Origin: UBA1822 sp963615055
GTDB taxonomy: Bacteria > Bacillota > Negativicutes > Veillonellales > Dialisteraceae
DNA length: 64,000 nt
NCBI GenBank assembly: GCA_963615055.1
Contig: CAVEFO010000001.1
Location: 1 to 64,000 of the forward strand
Direction: 5' to 3'
The first letter of the stretch is position 1. Every line of letters starts with the position of its first letter. Under the pieces are notes generated by a model, which had not been told where the DNA came from, did not search any database, and saw nothing but the letters and a program-made list of their open reading frames with translations. Positions 48,963 through 57,978 of the stretch are shown piece by piece. The translations under genes and the position numbers were made by a program.

Positions 48963-49898
48963 TTACACTTGCAGAGATTCAATGGTCTGCCGAATCGTTT
49001 CCTCATCTTCCGCGTGAAGCGCTGTCTTTGTCTTATCGATTTTCCGCATGAAACCGGAGAGCACCGTGCCGGGGCCCACTTCGATGAAGGTATCCGTCCC
49101 CGCCGCGATCATCGCCTGTACGGATTCTTCCCAATGCACGGCATGCGCCGCCTGCCGGACGAGATTTTCGCGAATGTCAGCCGCTTTCGTTTCCTCTTTC
49201 GCATTCACATTGGCGATGACGGGAATGGCGGCGTCGCGGATTTCAATCTTATCCAAAACTTCTTTCAGGCGTGCCGCTGCCGGCTCCATCAGAGACGAAT
49301 GGAACGGCGCGCTGACGTTCAAAGGAATGGCGCGCTTCGCACCGGCTTCTTTGAGCGCCTCACACGCCGCGGCGACCGCTTCCGATTTCCCCGCAATCAC
49401 CGTCTGCCCCGGGCAGTTGAAATTCACGGCCTCGACCGCGCCGATTTTTTCGGAAACCGCTCCGCACACGGCGACGATTTCTTCCGGCGAAAGTCCCATG
49501 ACGGCCGCCATGCCGCCTTCACCGAGCGGGACGGCTTCCTGCATGAATTTCCCGCGAAGATGCACCGTATGTACCGCATCGGAGAAATCCATCGCACACG
49601 CCGCGACGAGTGCCGTATATTCGCCGAGGCTGTGTCCGGCCGCCACATCGGGGAAAATCCCGTTTTCCGCCAGCACGCGCGATACGGCGACACCCGCCGT
49701 CAGCACCGCCGGTTGCGTGAATTCCGTTTTGACGAGTTCCGTGTCCGGCCCTTCGAACATAAGACGCGAGAGCGAAAATCCCAGCGTCTCATCCGCTTCT
49801 TTCAAAAGCGATTTTACGACATCGTATTTCTCGTACAAATCGCGCGTCATGCCGACTTTCTGCGAGCCCTGTCCCGGGAAAATAAATGCTTGTTTCAC
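48963..49898 (-). CDS. fabD: Malonyl-CoA:ACP transacylase
   Basis: FabD loads malonyl units onto ACP. The protein is 311 residues. FIFPGQGSQKVGM lies at the N-terminus, the nucleophile Ser in AAGHSLGEYTAL (about residue 91), and the His partner in SAPFHSSLM. Its start overlaps the fabH stop by 4 bp. Confidence 0.95.
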   Translation of the reverse strand: MKQAFIFPGQGSQKVGMTRDLYEKYDVVKSLLKEADETLGFSLSRLMFEGPDTELVKTEFTQPAVLTAGVAVSRVLAENGIFPDVAAGHSLGEYTALVAACAMDFSDAVHTVHLRGKFMQEAVPLGEGGMAAVMGLSPEEIVAVCGAVSEKIGAVEAVNFNCPGQTVIAGKSEAVAAACEALKEAGAKRAIPLNVSAPFHSSLMEPAAARLKEVLDKIEIRDAAIPVIANVNAKEETKAADIRENLVRQAAHAVHWEESVQAMIAAGTDTFIEVGPGTVLSGFMRKIDKTKTALHAEDEETIRQTIESLQV

Positions 49899-50905
49899 GC
49901 ATTTCCTCCTTTTTCATACCAACGAAGCACAACGGAACCCCACGTGAGCCCGGCACCGAAACCGGTCAGAATGAGATAGTCACCCGAAGACAGCCGCCCT
50001 TCAGCGACCGCTTCATCAAGTGCAATCCCGACGGAGGCCGCCGACGTATTTCCGTATTTATTCACATTCACAAAGACTTTTTCCGACGGGACGCCGAGCT
50101 TTTTCGCCGTGGCGCTGATGATGCGGAAATTCGCCTGATGGGAAATGAAACAGGCGACGTCATCGATTCCGATGCCCGCTTTTTCCATCGCGACCCGCGT
50201 CGTATTTTCCATGTGACGCACGGCGTGCTTGAAAACTTCAGAGCCTTCCATATGGATGTACACGCGCCCGGAATCAATGGCGCGATGCGTCACGGGCTCT
50301 GCGACACCCGACGCCGGAATATTCAAAATACCGCCGAGGCTCCCGTCCGAGCCGAGCTCCGACGAGAGATACCCGTAGCCTTCGGGAACTTCGCCGATTA
50401 CGACCGCGCCCGCGCCGTCGCCGAAAAGAATACACGTCGCACGATCTTCCCAATTCACGAGACGAGAAAGCACTTCGGCGCCGATCAGGAGCACGCGCCG
50501 ATACAGCCCGCTCCGCACAAATTGAGAAGCCAGCGTCACGCCGTAAATGAAACCGGTGCAACCGGCGGAAAAATCCATCGCGCCCGCGTGCGTCATGCCC
50601 ATTTTATTTTGCACCATGCACGCCGTCGACGGCACGACATAATCGGGAGACGCCGTCGCCACCATGACAAAATCGATGTCATCGGGCGTAAATCCGCCAC
50701 GCTCCAGCGCCAATGTCGCCGCCTTCACGCAAAGATCGGATGTGTCTTCCGTCCGAGCCGCAATGTGACGCGTCTCGATGCCCGTCCGCGTCCGAATCCA
50801 ATCGTCCGACGTATCGACCATCCGCTCCAAATCTTCATTCGTGAGAATCCTCTCCGGCACATAATGCCCGCACGAGAGAATCCCCGCTGCTTTTACTTCC
50901 GCCAT
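49895..50905 (-). CDS. fabH: 3-oxoacyl-ACP synthase III
   Basis: FabH starts fatty acid synthesis by condensing acetyl-CoA or a branched primer with malonyl-ACP. The protein is 336 residues. The active-site Cys is in DFSAGCTGFIYG (about residue 116); His and Asn are in FISHQANFRII and KYGNTSAASVGIAL. It lies between plsX and fabD. No enoyl-ACP reductase (fabI/fabK/fabV) is in this operon. Confidence 0.95.
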   Translation of the reverse strand: MAEVKAAGILSCGHYVPERILTNEDLERMVDTSDDWIRTRTGIETRHIAARTEDTSDLCVKAATLALERGGFTPDDIDFVMVATASPDYVVPSTACMVQNKMGMTHAGAMDFSAGCTGFIYGVTLASQFVRSGLYRRVLLIGAEVLSRLVNWEDRATCILFGDGAGAVVIGEVPEGYGYLSSELGSDGSLGGILNIPASGVAEPVTHRAIDSGRVYIHMEGSEVFKHAVRHMENTTRVAMEKAGIGIDDVACFISHQANFRIISATAKKLGVPSEKVFVNVNKYGNTSAASVGIALDEAVAEGRLSSGDYLILTGFGAGLTWGSVVLRWYEKGGNA

Positions 50906-50954
50906 ACTGACTCCTTTTGATGAAATCGATCCGACTGATCAAAATGAAGGAAAC

Positions 50955-51983
50955 TCATTCGCCTGCCGCCGCTTCTTTTTCTTCGGCAAGGGCTTTGGCG
51001 ACCGCTTCCGCCACATGCCCTTCCGCAATTTTTTCCGCGACGGAAATCGCGTTGCGAATCGCCCACGCTTTGGAAGCGCCGTGGCAGATGACCAATCCGC
51101 CGCGCAATCCCAAGAGCGGTGCGCCGCCGTATTCCGCATAATCCACGCGTTTCTTTACATATTCTTTCAGCGCCGGTTTCAACAGAAGACCGCCCAATTT
51201 CGCGCGAAGTCCGCCGCGCTCCACGGCCTCTTTCAAAAGACCAAAGAACAAATTTCCCAGCCCTTCGCCGAATTTCAGGCACGCATTTCCCGTGAAACCG
51301 TCCGCCACCACGACGTCGAATTCGCCCGTCGGCATATCGCGTCCCTCGCAGTTTCCCGCGAAATCAAAGCGCGCATCCGCCGACAATTTTTCATACACAT
51401 CCGTCATGAGCGGACTGCCCTTCGTACTCTCGGCGCCGATATTCAAAAGCCCAATCTTCGGCGAGGAAATCCCCGCCACAATCTTGGCATACCAATGACC
51501 CAAGAGCGCGTTTTGGAGCATATTCTCCGTCTTCGGCTGCGTCGACGCGCCCGAATCGATCAGAAACGTATAGCCGCCCTTTTGATTGGGAATCGGCGTC
51601 AGAATCGCAGGGCGATCAATGCCCGAAATCCGCCCGATACCGAAAAGACCCGCCGTCACAGCCGCCCCCGTCGAGCCCGGTGCGACCAAAGCGCCGCAAG
51701 TGCCATCCTTCACGAGCCGCGCGCCGACGGACACTGACGCGTCGCGTTTCTTTCGATACGCCATGCCGGGATGCTCATCCATCCCAATCACCTCAGACGC
51801 GTGATGAATGGAAATCAGCGCTTCATTTTCTGCCTTTTCTTCTTGCAAGACATCCCGAATTTTTTCTTCGTCTCCCACGAGCACGACGGGAATCTTGAAA
51901 TCGCGGACGGCTAAAATCGCGCCGCGCACAATTTCCAAAGGCGCATAATCGCCGCCCATCGCGTCGACCGCTATCGTTTCCAT
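50955..51983 (-). CDS. plsX: Phosphate acyltransferase PlsX
   Basis: PlsX makes acyl-phosphate from acyl-ACP for phospholipid synthesis. The protein is 342 residues. It opens with the family signature IAVDAMGGDYAPLEIVRGA, then LVKDGTCGALVAPGSTGAAVTAGLF. The ATG at 51983 lies 4 bp after the fapR stop and has GGTGAGAG upstream. The fapR-plsX-fab order is the classic Firmicute layout. Confidence 0.95.
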   Translation of the reverse strand: METIAVDAMGGDYAPLEIVRGAILAVRDFKIPVVLVGDEEKIRDVLQEEKAENEALISIHHASEVIGMDEHPGMAYRKKRDASVSVGARLVKDGTCGALVAPGSTGAAVTAGLFGIGRISGIDRPAILTPIPNQKGGYTFLIDSGASTQPKTENMLQNALLGHWYAKIVAGISSPKIGLLNIGAESTKGSPLMTDVYEKLSADARFDFAGNCEGRDMPTGEFDVVVADGFTGNACLKFGEGLGNLFFGLLKEAVERGGLRAKLGGLLLKPALKEYVKKRVDYAEYGGAPLLGLRGGLVICHGASKAWAIRNAISVAEKIAEGHVAEAVAKALAEEKEAAAGE

Positions 51984-51987
51984 GCTC

Positions 51988-52500
51988 TCACCTCGCCGTG
52001 TCCATAATAAATTTCGCGCGGAAAATTTCCGTATTCTTGGAAGAAATCTGCACGTAGATGTATTGCCGAAGGCCTCGCTCGTGCGAGAGACGCGCTTGTG
52101 CAATCAAGACTTCGCCCGCACCCACCGGCACTTTGTATTTGATATTGCCCATCTGAATCGGCGTCACATGTTCGCCGATGACTTTTTGCGCCAGCTTCCG
52201 CGCAATCCCGTAGAGCGTCTCGGCCGGCACGATGCCGCGCGCATCCGTGAGAGGCGTCGTCAGCACGACCGCCATCCCCTGCTTGCCCGCTTCGAGCTCA
52301 ATAATATTCGCAGCCTCATCACGATGCGGCTTCACCGCGGCTTCCAGACGATCCTTTTTCTGCGGAATCCCGAGCGTCCTTCGATCAAGGCGAATCGTCG
52401 CGACAGACACGCCGAAAAGTGCCGCCAATTCCCCATCCGTTTTACCGGGATCCTCGCGCAGCACCTCTCGAATTTTTTCCAGTCTTGTCTCTTTGTCCAT
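51988..52500 (-). CDS. fapR: Fatty acid biosynthesis repressor
   Basis: FapR senses malonyl-CoA and represses lipid synthesis genes. The protein is 170 residues. An N-terminal HTH (KIREVLREDPGKTDGELAALFGVSVATIRLDRRTLGIP) is followed by a hot-dog effector domain. I use the ATG at 52500 (AGGAGAG upstream); a GTG 14 codons earlier is possible but would put the operator inside the gene. It is the first gene of the operon down to rnc and likely autoregulated through the site at 52523-52539. Confidence 0.93.
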   Translation of the reverse strand: MDKETRLEKIREVLREDPGKTDGELAALFGVSVATIRLDRRTLGIPQKKDRLEAAVKPHRDEAANIIELEAGKQGMAVVLTTPLTDARGIVPAETLYGIARKLAQKVIGEHVTPIQMGNIKYKVPVGAGEVLIAQARLSHERGLRQYIYVQISSKNTEIFRAKFIMDTAR

Positions 52501-52522
52501 CGTATCCGTCGCTCTCCTGTCT

Positions 52523-52569
52523 TTATCACCTGATGTTAACACTATATCACAAATCCCATTTCCTGTACA
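52523..52569 (-). promoter_or_regulatory. fapR promoter and probable FapR operator
   Basis: TTATCACCTGATGTTAA (52523-52539) is an imperfect palindrome like the known FapR site (TTAGTACCTAGTACTAA). It sits just downstream of a TATAGT -10 (52541-52546) with a TGTACA -35-like box (52564-52569, 17-bp spacer) on the - strand. Confidence 0.6.
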
Positions 52570-52619
52570 CCCAATCGCTTGGCGTGTACTTTTATGAGAA
52601 ACCGTTTTTCAAAAACAGA

Positions 52620-52657
52620 TTCTCATTATGAGAAACAAACGCCAAAAGTATATACTT
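52620..52657. promoter_or_regulatory. Two palindromes upstream of fapR
   Basis: TTCTCATTATGAGAA (52620-52634) is a perfect 7-1-7 inverted repeat, the geometry of Fur-family boxes. AAAGTATATACTT (52645-52657) matches the ppsA palindrome at 38239, including a TTCCG 1-2 bases further. The half-site ATGAGAAAC also occurs at 52593. The rest of 52501-52796 has no gene. Confidence 0.55.
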
Positions 52658-52796
52658 GTTCCGATAGTTTTTCCGCAAAAACAAAAAGACGGCTATGCCG
52701 CCTGAAATCAACTCTTTTCTTTCTTTCGATTTTTTGCCGAAAAATAATTTCTCCCCATTTTGAAACGAATTTGATTTTCTGTTTCACTCATAAACA

Positions 52797-52833
52797 AATC
52801 CCGCCATAGCAATTTGCTGCCCGTGGCGGGATT
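52797..52833 (-). terminator. Terminator after the ABC-F gene
   Basis: AATCCCGCCA and TGGCGGGATT arms (52797-52806 and 52824-52833) with a weak T-rich tail (TGTTT). A second short GC hairpin followed by five T lies near 52680-52702. Confidence 0.65.
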
Positions 52834-52865
52834 CCCTTTGTAAAAAGTATAGAGAAAACCATTTC

Positions 52866-54746
52866 TCACCATGCGGAGCCGGCTTCCTCCCATTTCTCAT
52901 ACAAAGCGTCCAACTTTTCTTTTTGCGCCGCATACTGCGCGGCCAGCTCGCCGTACGCTGCCGGATTGGAAGCGGCCGCTGCCATTTGCGCTTCATACAT
53001 TTTGAGCGTCGCTTCCTCACGCGCAATCTCCATCTCGATTCGCTCGAGTTTCGCCGCCGCGCTCGCCGAGATTTCTTTGGCCGGCGCTTCCTTTTTCTCC
53101 GGCGCCGCTTTTTTTGCCTTCTCCTCGCTCTCTTCGGCGCAATCGGTTTCATACGCCGAAAGCTCCCGTTTCTTTTCCTTGTAGTCTGTGTAATTCCCCA
53201 GATATTCCGTCAACATTCCGTTTTCCATTTCCAAAATGCGACGGACCGTCTTGTCCAAGAAATAACGGTCATGCGAGACAATGAGGCACGTGCCGCCGAA
53301 AGCGCGGACCGCTTCTTCGATCACCTCGCGCGTCGGAATGTCCAAATGGTTCGTCGGCTCGTCCAGAATCAAAAAATTCGGCCGCTCCAAGAACACGGTC
53401 AAGAGCGAGAGCCGTGCCTTCTCGCCGCCCGATAAAAGCCCGACGGACTTAAAAACGTCGTCGCCGCGGAAGAGAAATATCCCGAGAGCGCTTCTTGCCT
53501 CGCCCTCGCCCATGCGAAACTGAGTTTGAATTTGCTCCAGCACCGAAAGCCTCGGATCAAGCCGCTCCTGCTCCTGCGAATAATACGCGATGCGGACATT
53601 GTTTCCGAAGGTAATCAATCCGTCGTCCGGACGCTTTTCGCCTAAAATCACCTTGAGCAGCGTCGTCTTCCCCGCTCCGTTCGGCCCGATCAGACCGACC
53701 GTCTCGCCGCGGCGGATTTGTAATTTCAAATTTTCAAAAATCGTATGTTCGCCGTATGACGCTTTGGCGCGCAGAATGTCGAGCACGCGCTCCGAACATT
53801 CGACAGGCTCCGGAAACCGAAATTGCAAACTTTTTTCATGCACCGGCGCTGCCATCCGCTCCAGACGATTGAGCTGCGACTGCCGCCCGCGCGCCTGTTT
53901 CGATTTGATCCCCGCCTTGTAGCGCCGAATGTATTCCTCCGTCTCGCGAATGTGCTCCTGCTGCTTTTCGTACGCTTTTTCGTATGCGGCGTCCTGCGCG
54001 TCCTTCGTCTGCCGATAGCGCGTGTAATTCCCGCGGAAACTGCGAAGCGTTTTGTTTTCCAAATCCAAAATGCCCGTCGCAATCGCATCCAAAAAATAAC
54101 GGTCATGCGAGACCATCAAAATCCCGCCGCGATACGAGCGCAAATAATCTTCGAGCCATTCCAGCATTTCCATGTCCAGATGATTCGTCGGCTCGTCCAA
54201 GAGCAAAAAATCCGGATGCCGCACGAGCGCCGCCGCCAGATTGATACGGACTTTCTGCCCGCCCGAAAACGAATGAATGTCCCGCTCCCAATCACTTTCG
54301 GAAAAGCCGAGACCCGTCAGAATTTTTTTCGTCGTCTGCCGGTATTCGTAGCCGCCCAAAAAATCGAAACGCGCCTCCAGTTTCCCATACGCGCGGACGA
54401 GCTCTTCGTCGCCCGGTTTCTCTTCCAGCTCGCCCGCCACCTCGCGCATCCGATCCTCACAGCGAAGCAAATCGCGCCACGCCTCTTCCATCTCGCCCGC
54501 GATGCTCTTCGTCTTGTAATCGAAATCTTGCCGCAAATACCCGACGACGCAGCCGGGATCCAGCGCGACACTCCCTTTATCGTACTCTTCCGTCCCGATG
54601 AGACAGCGCAAAAGCGTCGTCTTCCCCGCCCCGTTCGCGCCGCAAAGACCGATGCGATCACCGCTTCGGACCGAAAAGGAAATATTTTCAAAAACCGTGT
54701 GAATGCCGTATACCTTGGACAGGCCGCTGATTTTCAAAAGTGCCAT
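52866..54746 (-). CDS. ABC-F family ATPase (ribosome-associated)
   Basis: This is a 626-residue soluble protein with two ABC domains and no membrane part. Walker A motifs are GANGAGKTT and GPNGAGKTT, signatures SFSGGQK and LLSGGEK, and Walker B LLLDEPTNHLD and LILDEPTNHLD. A charged linker (about residues 230-310) joins the domains. The C-terminal ~90 residues form a coiled coil (AAAKLERIEMEIAREEATL). The layout resembles Uup/YdiF-type factors that act on the ribosome. The exact subclass, including antibiotic protection, cannot be told. Six bp separate it from pilQ upstream. Confidence 0.9.
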   Translation of the reverse strand: MALLKISGLSKVYGIHTVFENISFSVRSGDRIGLCGANGAGKTTLLRCLIGTEEYDKGSVALDPGCVVGYLRQDFDYKTKSIAGEMEEAWRDLLRCEDRMREVAGELEEKPGDEELVRAYGKLEARFDFLGGYEYRQTTKKILTGLGFSESDWERDIHSFSGGQKVRINLAAALVRHPDFLLLDEPTNHLDMEMLEWLEDYLRSYRGGILMVSHDRYFLDAIATGILDLENKTLRSFRGNYTRYRQTKDAQDAAYEKAYEKQQEHIRETEEYIRRYKAGIKSKQARGRQSQLNRLERMAAPVHEKSLQFRFPEPVECSERVLDILRAKASYGEHTIFENLKLQIRRGETVGLIGPNGAGKTTLLKVILGEKRPDDGLITFGNNVRIAYYSQEQERLDPRLSVLEQIQTQFRMGEGEARSALGIFLFRGDDVFKSVGLLSGGEKARLSLLTVFLERPNFLILDEPTNHLDIPTREVIEEAVRAFGGTCLIVSHDRYFLDKTVRRILEMENGMLTEYLGNYTDYKEKKRELSAYETDCAEESEEKAKKAAPEKKEAPAKEISASAAAKLERIEMEIAREEATLKMYEAQMAAAASNPAAYGELAAQYAAQKEKLDALYEKWEEAGSAW

Positions 54747-54752
54747 ATATTT

Positions 54753-56042
54753 TTACGGGAGCAATTCCGCTCGAATGATAATAATAATTTCAGATTCTTC
54801 CACCGAATGGGATTTACTTTGAAACAATTTACCTAAAATAGGGATATCACCTAAAATCGGGACTTTACGAAACGTCTCCGTCGTTTCCTTATCGATCAAT
54901 CCGCCGATCACAATCTCATCGCCCGATTTCAGCCGCACCATCGTATCGGCTTGGCGCGTGATGATGCGATAGGCGCGCATCTCCGGGACAAGATACGGCG
55001 TGGACACCTCAGCCCGAAGCGTCGCCGTGATTTCATCTTTTTCACTGATGAGCGGCGTATAAGTGAGCTTGATCCCGGCATCTTTATACTCCGTCGCCGT
55101 CGTGAGCGCACCGTTCTCCAATCGCTCCACAATGACGGGGATGCGGCTCCCAATCAAAATTTCCGCCTTGCGCCCATTCATCGTGACGACATTCGGTTTT
55201 GCCAAAATTTTTGCCTTGCCGCTGGTAATCAGCGCATTGAGTTTCGCCTGAAAGAAAAATGTATACGGATGACCGGTCACGCTCTTGCCGAAGGAAATGC
55301 CCGCATAGCCCTCCGGCGTCGTGATCTTCCAACCGTTGTGCGTGATGTTTCGGATCTTGGGATCGCCGTCGTCATCATACTTAATATTGCCCGCGCTGTC
55401 CGTCACAATCCGCTGCTCGCTCCACGTCTCCCGATCATAGTCCGCGCTGCCGGTGAGCGACTGAAAATCCCAATCGATTCCGAGTGATTTCGCATCGCTC
55501 CGATTCACCGCCAAGACTTCGGCCTCCACTTTCACCTGTTTCTCCGGTCGATCGACAGCCTCTGCGATACGTGACGCTTCCGCCAAAATCGCCGGCGGCC
55601 CGGCCACAATAAGCGTATTCGATCCCGTTTCCGCCGTGACTTTAAGTTTATCGGATAAATTGTGCAGCTTTTCCGCCACTTCCGGCGCATTGGCATACGA
55701 GAGACGAATGGTCTCGAATGTCTGCGTCTTTGTATCTTCTTTGTTGGCGTACACGATGAGCGTGCCGTTTTCTTCGCGCGATGTGAGCCCGTGCGCCAAC
55801 ATGACCGCCGAGAGCGCCTCTCCTGCCGTGACGCCCGTGAGATCAGCCGTGACGCTGCCCGTCATATCCCCGGAAAAGACAATATTTTTCCCCGCCATAT
55901 CGGCAAGCGTCATCAAAACTTCTCGAAGCGGCGCGTCCTTCGTTTTGAAATTCATGGTCTCCGCAGACGCAAAAAAAGCAAGACAAGACGCCATCGCTCC
56001 CGTCAAAAGAGCGATTCGTCCCATCCTGCTTTTTCGTTTCAC
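54753..56042 (-). CDS. pilQ: Short secretin (PilQ/GspD-like)
   Basis: This 429-residue outer-membrane secretin has a signal peptide (residues ~7-30, ending ASAE). The N-terminal STN-like/AMIN-free domain (MNFKTKDAPLREVLMTLADMAGKNIVFSGDMTGSVT) is followed by one NolW-type repeat (QTFETIRLSYANAPEVAEKL) and the conserved C-terminal gate (IGSRIPVI, GDEIVIGGLIDKETTETFRKVPILGDIPILGKLFQS). It starts with a GTG that overlaps the pilP stop (GTGA). PilM, PilN and PilO are not next to it, so whether it serves a pilus, DNA uptake or secretion is open. Confidence 0.85.
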   Translation of the reverse strand: MKRKSRMGRIALLTGAMASCLAFFASAETMNFKTKDAPLREVLMTLADMAGKNIVFSGDMTGSVTADLTGVTAGEALSAVMLAHGLTSREENGTLIVYANKEDTKTQTFETIRLSYANAPEVAEKLHNLSDKLKVTAETGSNTLIVAGPPAILAEASRIAEAVDRPEKQVKVEAEVLAVNRSDAKSLGIDWDFQSLTGSADYDRETWSEQRIVTDSAGNIKYDDDGDPKIRNITHNGWKITTPEGYAGISFGKSVTGHPYTFFFQAKLNALITSGKAKILAKPNVVTMNGRKAEILIGSRIPVIVERLENGALTTATEYKDAGIKLTYTPLISEKDEITATLRAEVSTPYLVPEMRAYRIITRQADTMVRLKSGDEIVIGGLIDKETTETFRKVPILGDIPILGKLFQSKSHSVEESEIIIIIRAELLP

Positions 56043-56566
56043 AATGTCAAAATTTGCGTGCCGAAGGAACCCGTCACATGCACTTCCGTTTCTCTGATTT
56101 CCGTCACGGTCCATCCTGCCGTCCCCTCTCCTTCCCGCCAAGTCTGCGCTACTCCGCCATCTTCCAAAATCGCGCGCCGATCCTCTCCCGCCATCACAAT
56201 GCCGCAAAGCCGCGGCACGGAGGACACCGACGCTTTCCCCGGTGCGCCGCTCGCCGAAAGAGACGCCGGAAGTGACACCGCCCGCACGCGAAACGGATCG
56301 GCCAAAGCTTTATTTCGTTTGTGACGACCGACCGCATAGCGCGCCGCCGTTTCCTCCTCCAACTCCGGAATCGCATCCGCTGCCGGGGTTCCCGTTTCCT
56401 CCCGCACTTTCATCACGCCGGACGTTTGAGAAACGGAAACGGCAGCCGACGACTTCTCCGGCAAGAGCTCCGCCGCCGTCCACACGCGTACCATGCCCCA
56501 AAGCGAGAGAAGCACCGCCGCCAACAGGACGACGACAAGAAGCCAAGGATCTTTCTTCGTCTCCAT
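56039..56566 (-). CDS. PilP-like inner-membrane/periplasmic protein
   Basis: This 175-residue protein has an N-terminal anchor (residues ~8-30, LLVVVLLAAVLLSLWGMV), a disordered acidic stretch, and a C-terminal HR-like domain (DPFRV, then LCGIVMAGEDRRAILEDGGVAQTWREGEGTAGWTVTEI), typical of PilP and GspC. It is translationally coupled to the secretin. ATG at 56566 follows AAAGGAGG. Similarity is by pattern only. Confidence 0.7.
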   Translation of the reverse strand: METKKDPWLLVVVLLAAVLLSLWGMVRVWTAAELLPEKSSAAVSVSQTSGVMKVREETGTPAADAIPELEEETAARYAVGRHKRNKALADPFRVRAVSLPASLSASGAPGKASVSSVPRLCGIVMAGEDRRAILEDGGVAQTWREGEGTAGWTVTEIRETEVHVTGSFGTQILTL

Positions 56567-56597
56567 GCCGTCCTCCTTTCCGGAAAAGCGATGATTT

Positions 56598-57968
56598 TTA
56601 TCGCACTTCGCCACGCCAATCTTCGTGCAAAATTTTCTTATACGCTTCCACGCCGGGCTGGTCGTACGCATTCACGCCCGCCAAAGCCCCTTCATAGGCA
56701 ATCGTAAGCTCCAAGAAATAGAAGAGCGCCCCCAGTGTGTATGCATTCAATTTTTCCGCCTCGATGACAAGACTCATCCGTCCCTCAGAAGCGAGCGCTC
56801 TCGCATTGGCCGAAAGCGCCGCGCGCGAAATCCGGCTCATCGGTACGCGCACCGTCTTTCCGTCTTCGATGATCTCCGCCTCCCAATCGGAATCCGGCTG
56901 TTCGACGGAAATGAATTGCAGCAGCTTGTTTCGTTTCCCTTCTTGGTGCTCCTGCGTCACCGAGTGCATATCCGTGGTTCCGACAGCGGAAACGGCCGTG
57001 CGCCCATAATGCACGACACGCCCTTTTGTATCAAATTTCTTTCCGAGCGATTCGCCCAAGAGCTGCGAATACCATTGTGCCAACGAGCGCAACCGCTCAC
57101 AGTACGGCATCGTGATTTCCGCCGTGACGCCGTGATGCTTCGTCGCCAAATATTTCAAAAGCGCCAAGAAAAGCGCCGGATTCTCTTTCGGATTTTCACT
57201 TTGACAAGCCGCTTCAACATCTGCGGCTCCCCGCAAAATGTCCGCCACCGGAAATCCGCAAAGGTTCGCGAAAACCATGCCGACTTCGGAGAGCACGCTG
57301 AAGCGCCCGCCGATGCCTTCCGGCACATAAAAATGCAGCCAATCGTTTTCATGGCACAAACGATGAAGCAAATTATTTCCTTGCCCCGTGATCCCGATGT
57401 AGCGAATCTCGCTCGCAATCTTCGGCAACTCTTTTTGCAAAACGGACATCACGGCCGAAGGCTCAATCGTCGTGCCGGATTTGGAAATCACCAAGACTGC
57501 GACTCTATACGCGCCGTCCTTTTTCGCCGCCTCTTCTTTCAGACGTGACAACACGGCCGAAAGCGCTTCCGGATCGGCCGTATGCCCCGCAAAGTACACA
57601 GATGACCGCTTCGGCGCCATATCTTTCCGATCCAATACGTCAAAAAGAACCTTGTTTCCCAAATATGAGCCGCCGATCCCAACGGAAACAACGGCGTCGA
57701 TCTCGCCGCACCAAGTCCGCAACATCTCCCAACGCGCCCGCTCCGAATCCGTCAGCAGAGAATTCTCTTCCAACAGATACGGGAGCTGGGGGAACCGGAC
57801 TAAATCGCCGCAAGGCCCTGCGCCCGTTTCCCGAATGGCCGACAGCGCCGCGGCTGCTCGGTTTATTTCTGCCGCTGCGTTCTGTACTTCCTTTTCCGTC
57901 ACAGCCCAAGTCGGCCCGGACAGAAAAGCAGTATCCATCATCAGCCCCTGTATGATTTGTACTTTCAA
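56598..57968 (-). CDS. pgi: Glucose-6-phosphate isomerase
   Basis: Pgi is the glycolytic and gluconeogenic isomerase. The 456-residue protein is the shorter bacterial type. VSVGIGGSYLGNKVLFDVL, VISKSGTTIEPSAVM, and the C-terminal ALFYFLELTIAYEGALAGVNAYDQPGVEAYKK are clear. The TTG start (57968) has GAGGGG upstream; an ATG nine codons later is an alternative. Ten bp separate it from the LptD-like gene and 31 bp from pilP, so it is embedded in an envelope operon. Confidence 0.94.
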   Translation of the reverse strand: MKVQIIQGLMMDTAFLSGPTWAVTEKEVQNAAAEINRAAAALSAIRETGAGPCGDLVRFPQLPYLLEENSLLTDSERARWEMLRTWCGEIDAVVSVGIGGSYLGNKVLFDVLDRKDMAPKRSSVYFAGHTADPEALSAVLSRLKEEAAKKDGAYRVAVLVISKSGTTIEPSAVMSVLQKELPKIASEIRYIGITGQGNNLLHRLCHENDWLHFYVPEGIGGRFSVLSEVGMVFANLCGFPVADILRGAADVEAACQSENPKENPALFLALLKYLATKHHGVTAEITMPYCERLRSLAQWYSQLLGESLGKKFDTKGRVVHYGRTAVSAVGTTDMHSVTQEHQEGKRNKLLQFISVEQPDSDWEAEIIEDGKTVRVPMSRISRAALSANARALASEGRMSLVIEAEKLNAYTLGALFYFLELTIAYEGALAGVNAYDQPGVEAYKKILHEDWRGEVR

Positions 57969-57978
57969 AATACACCCC

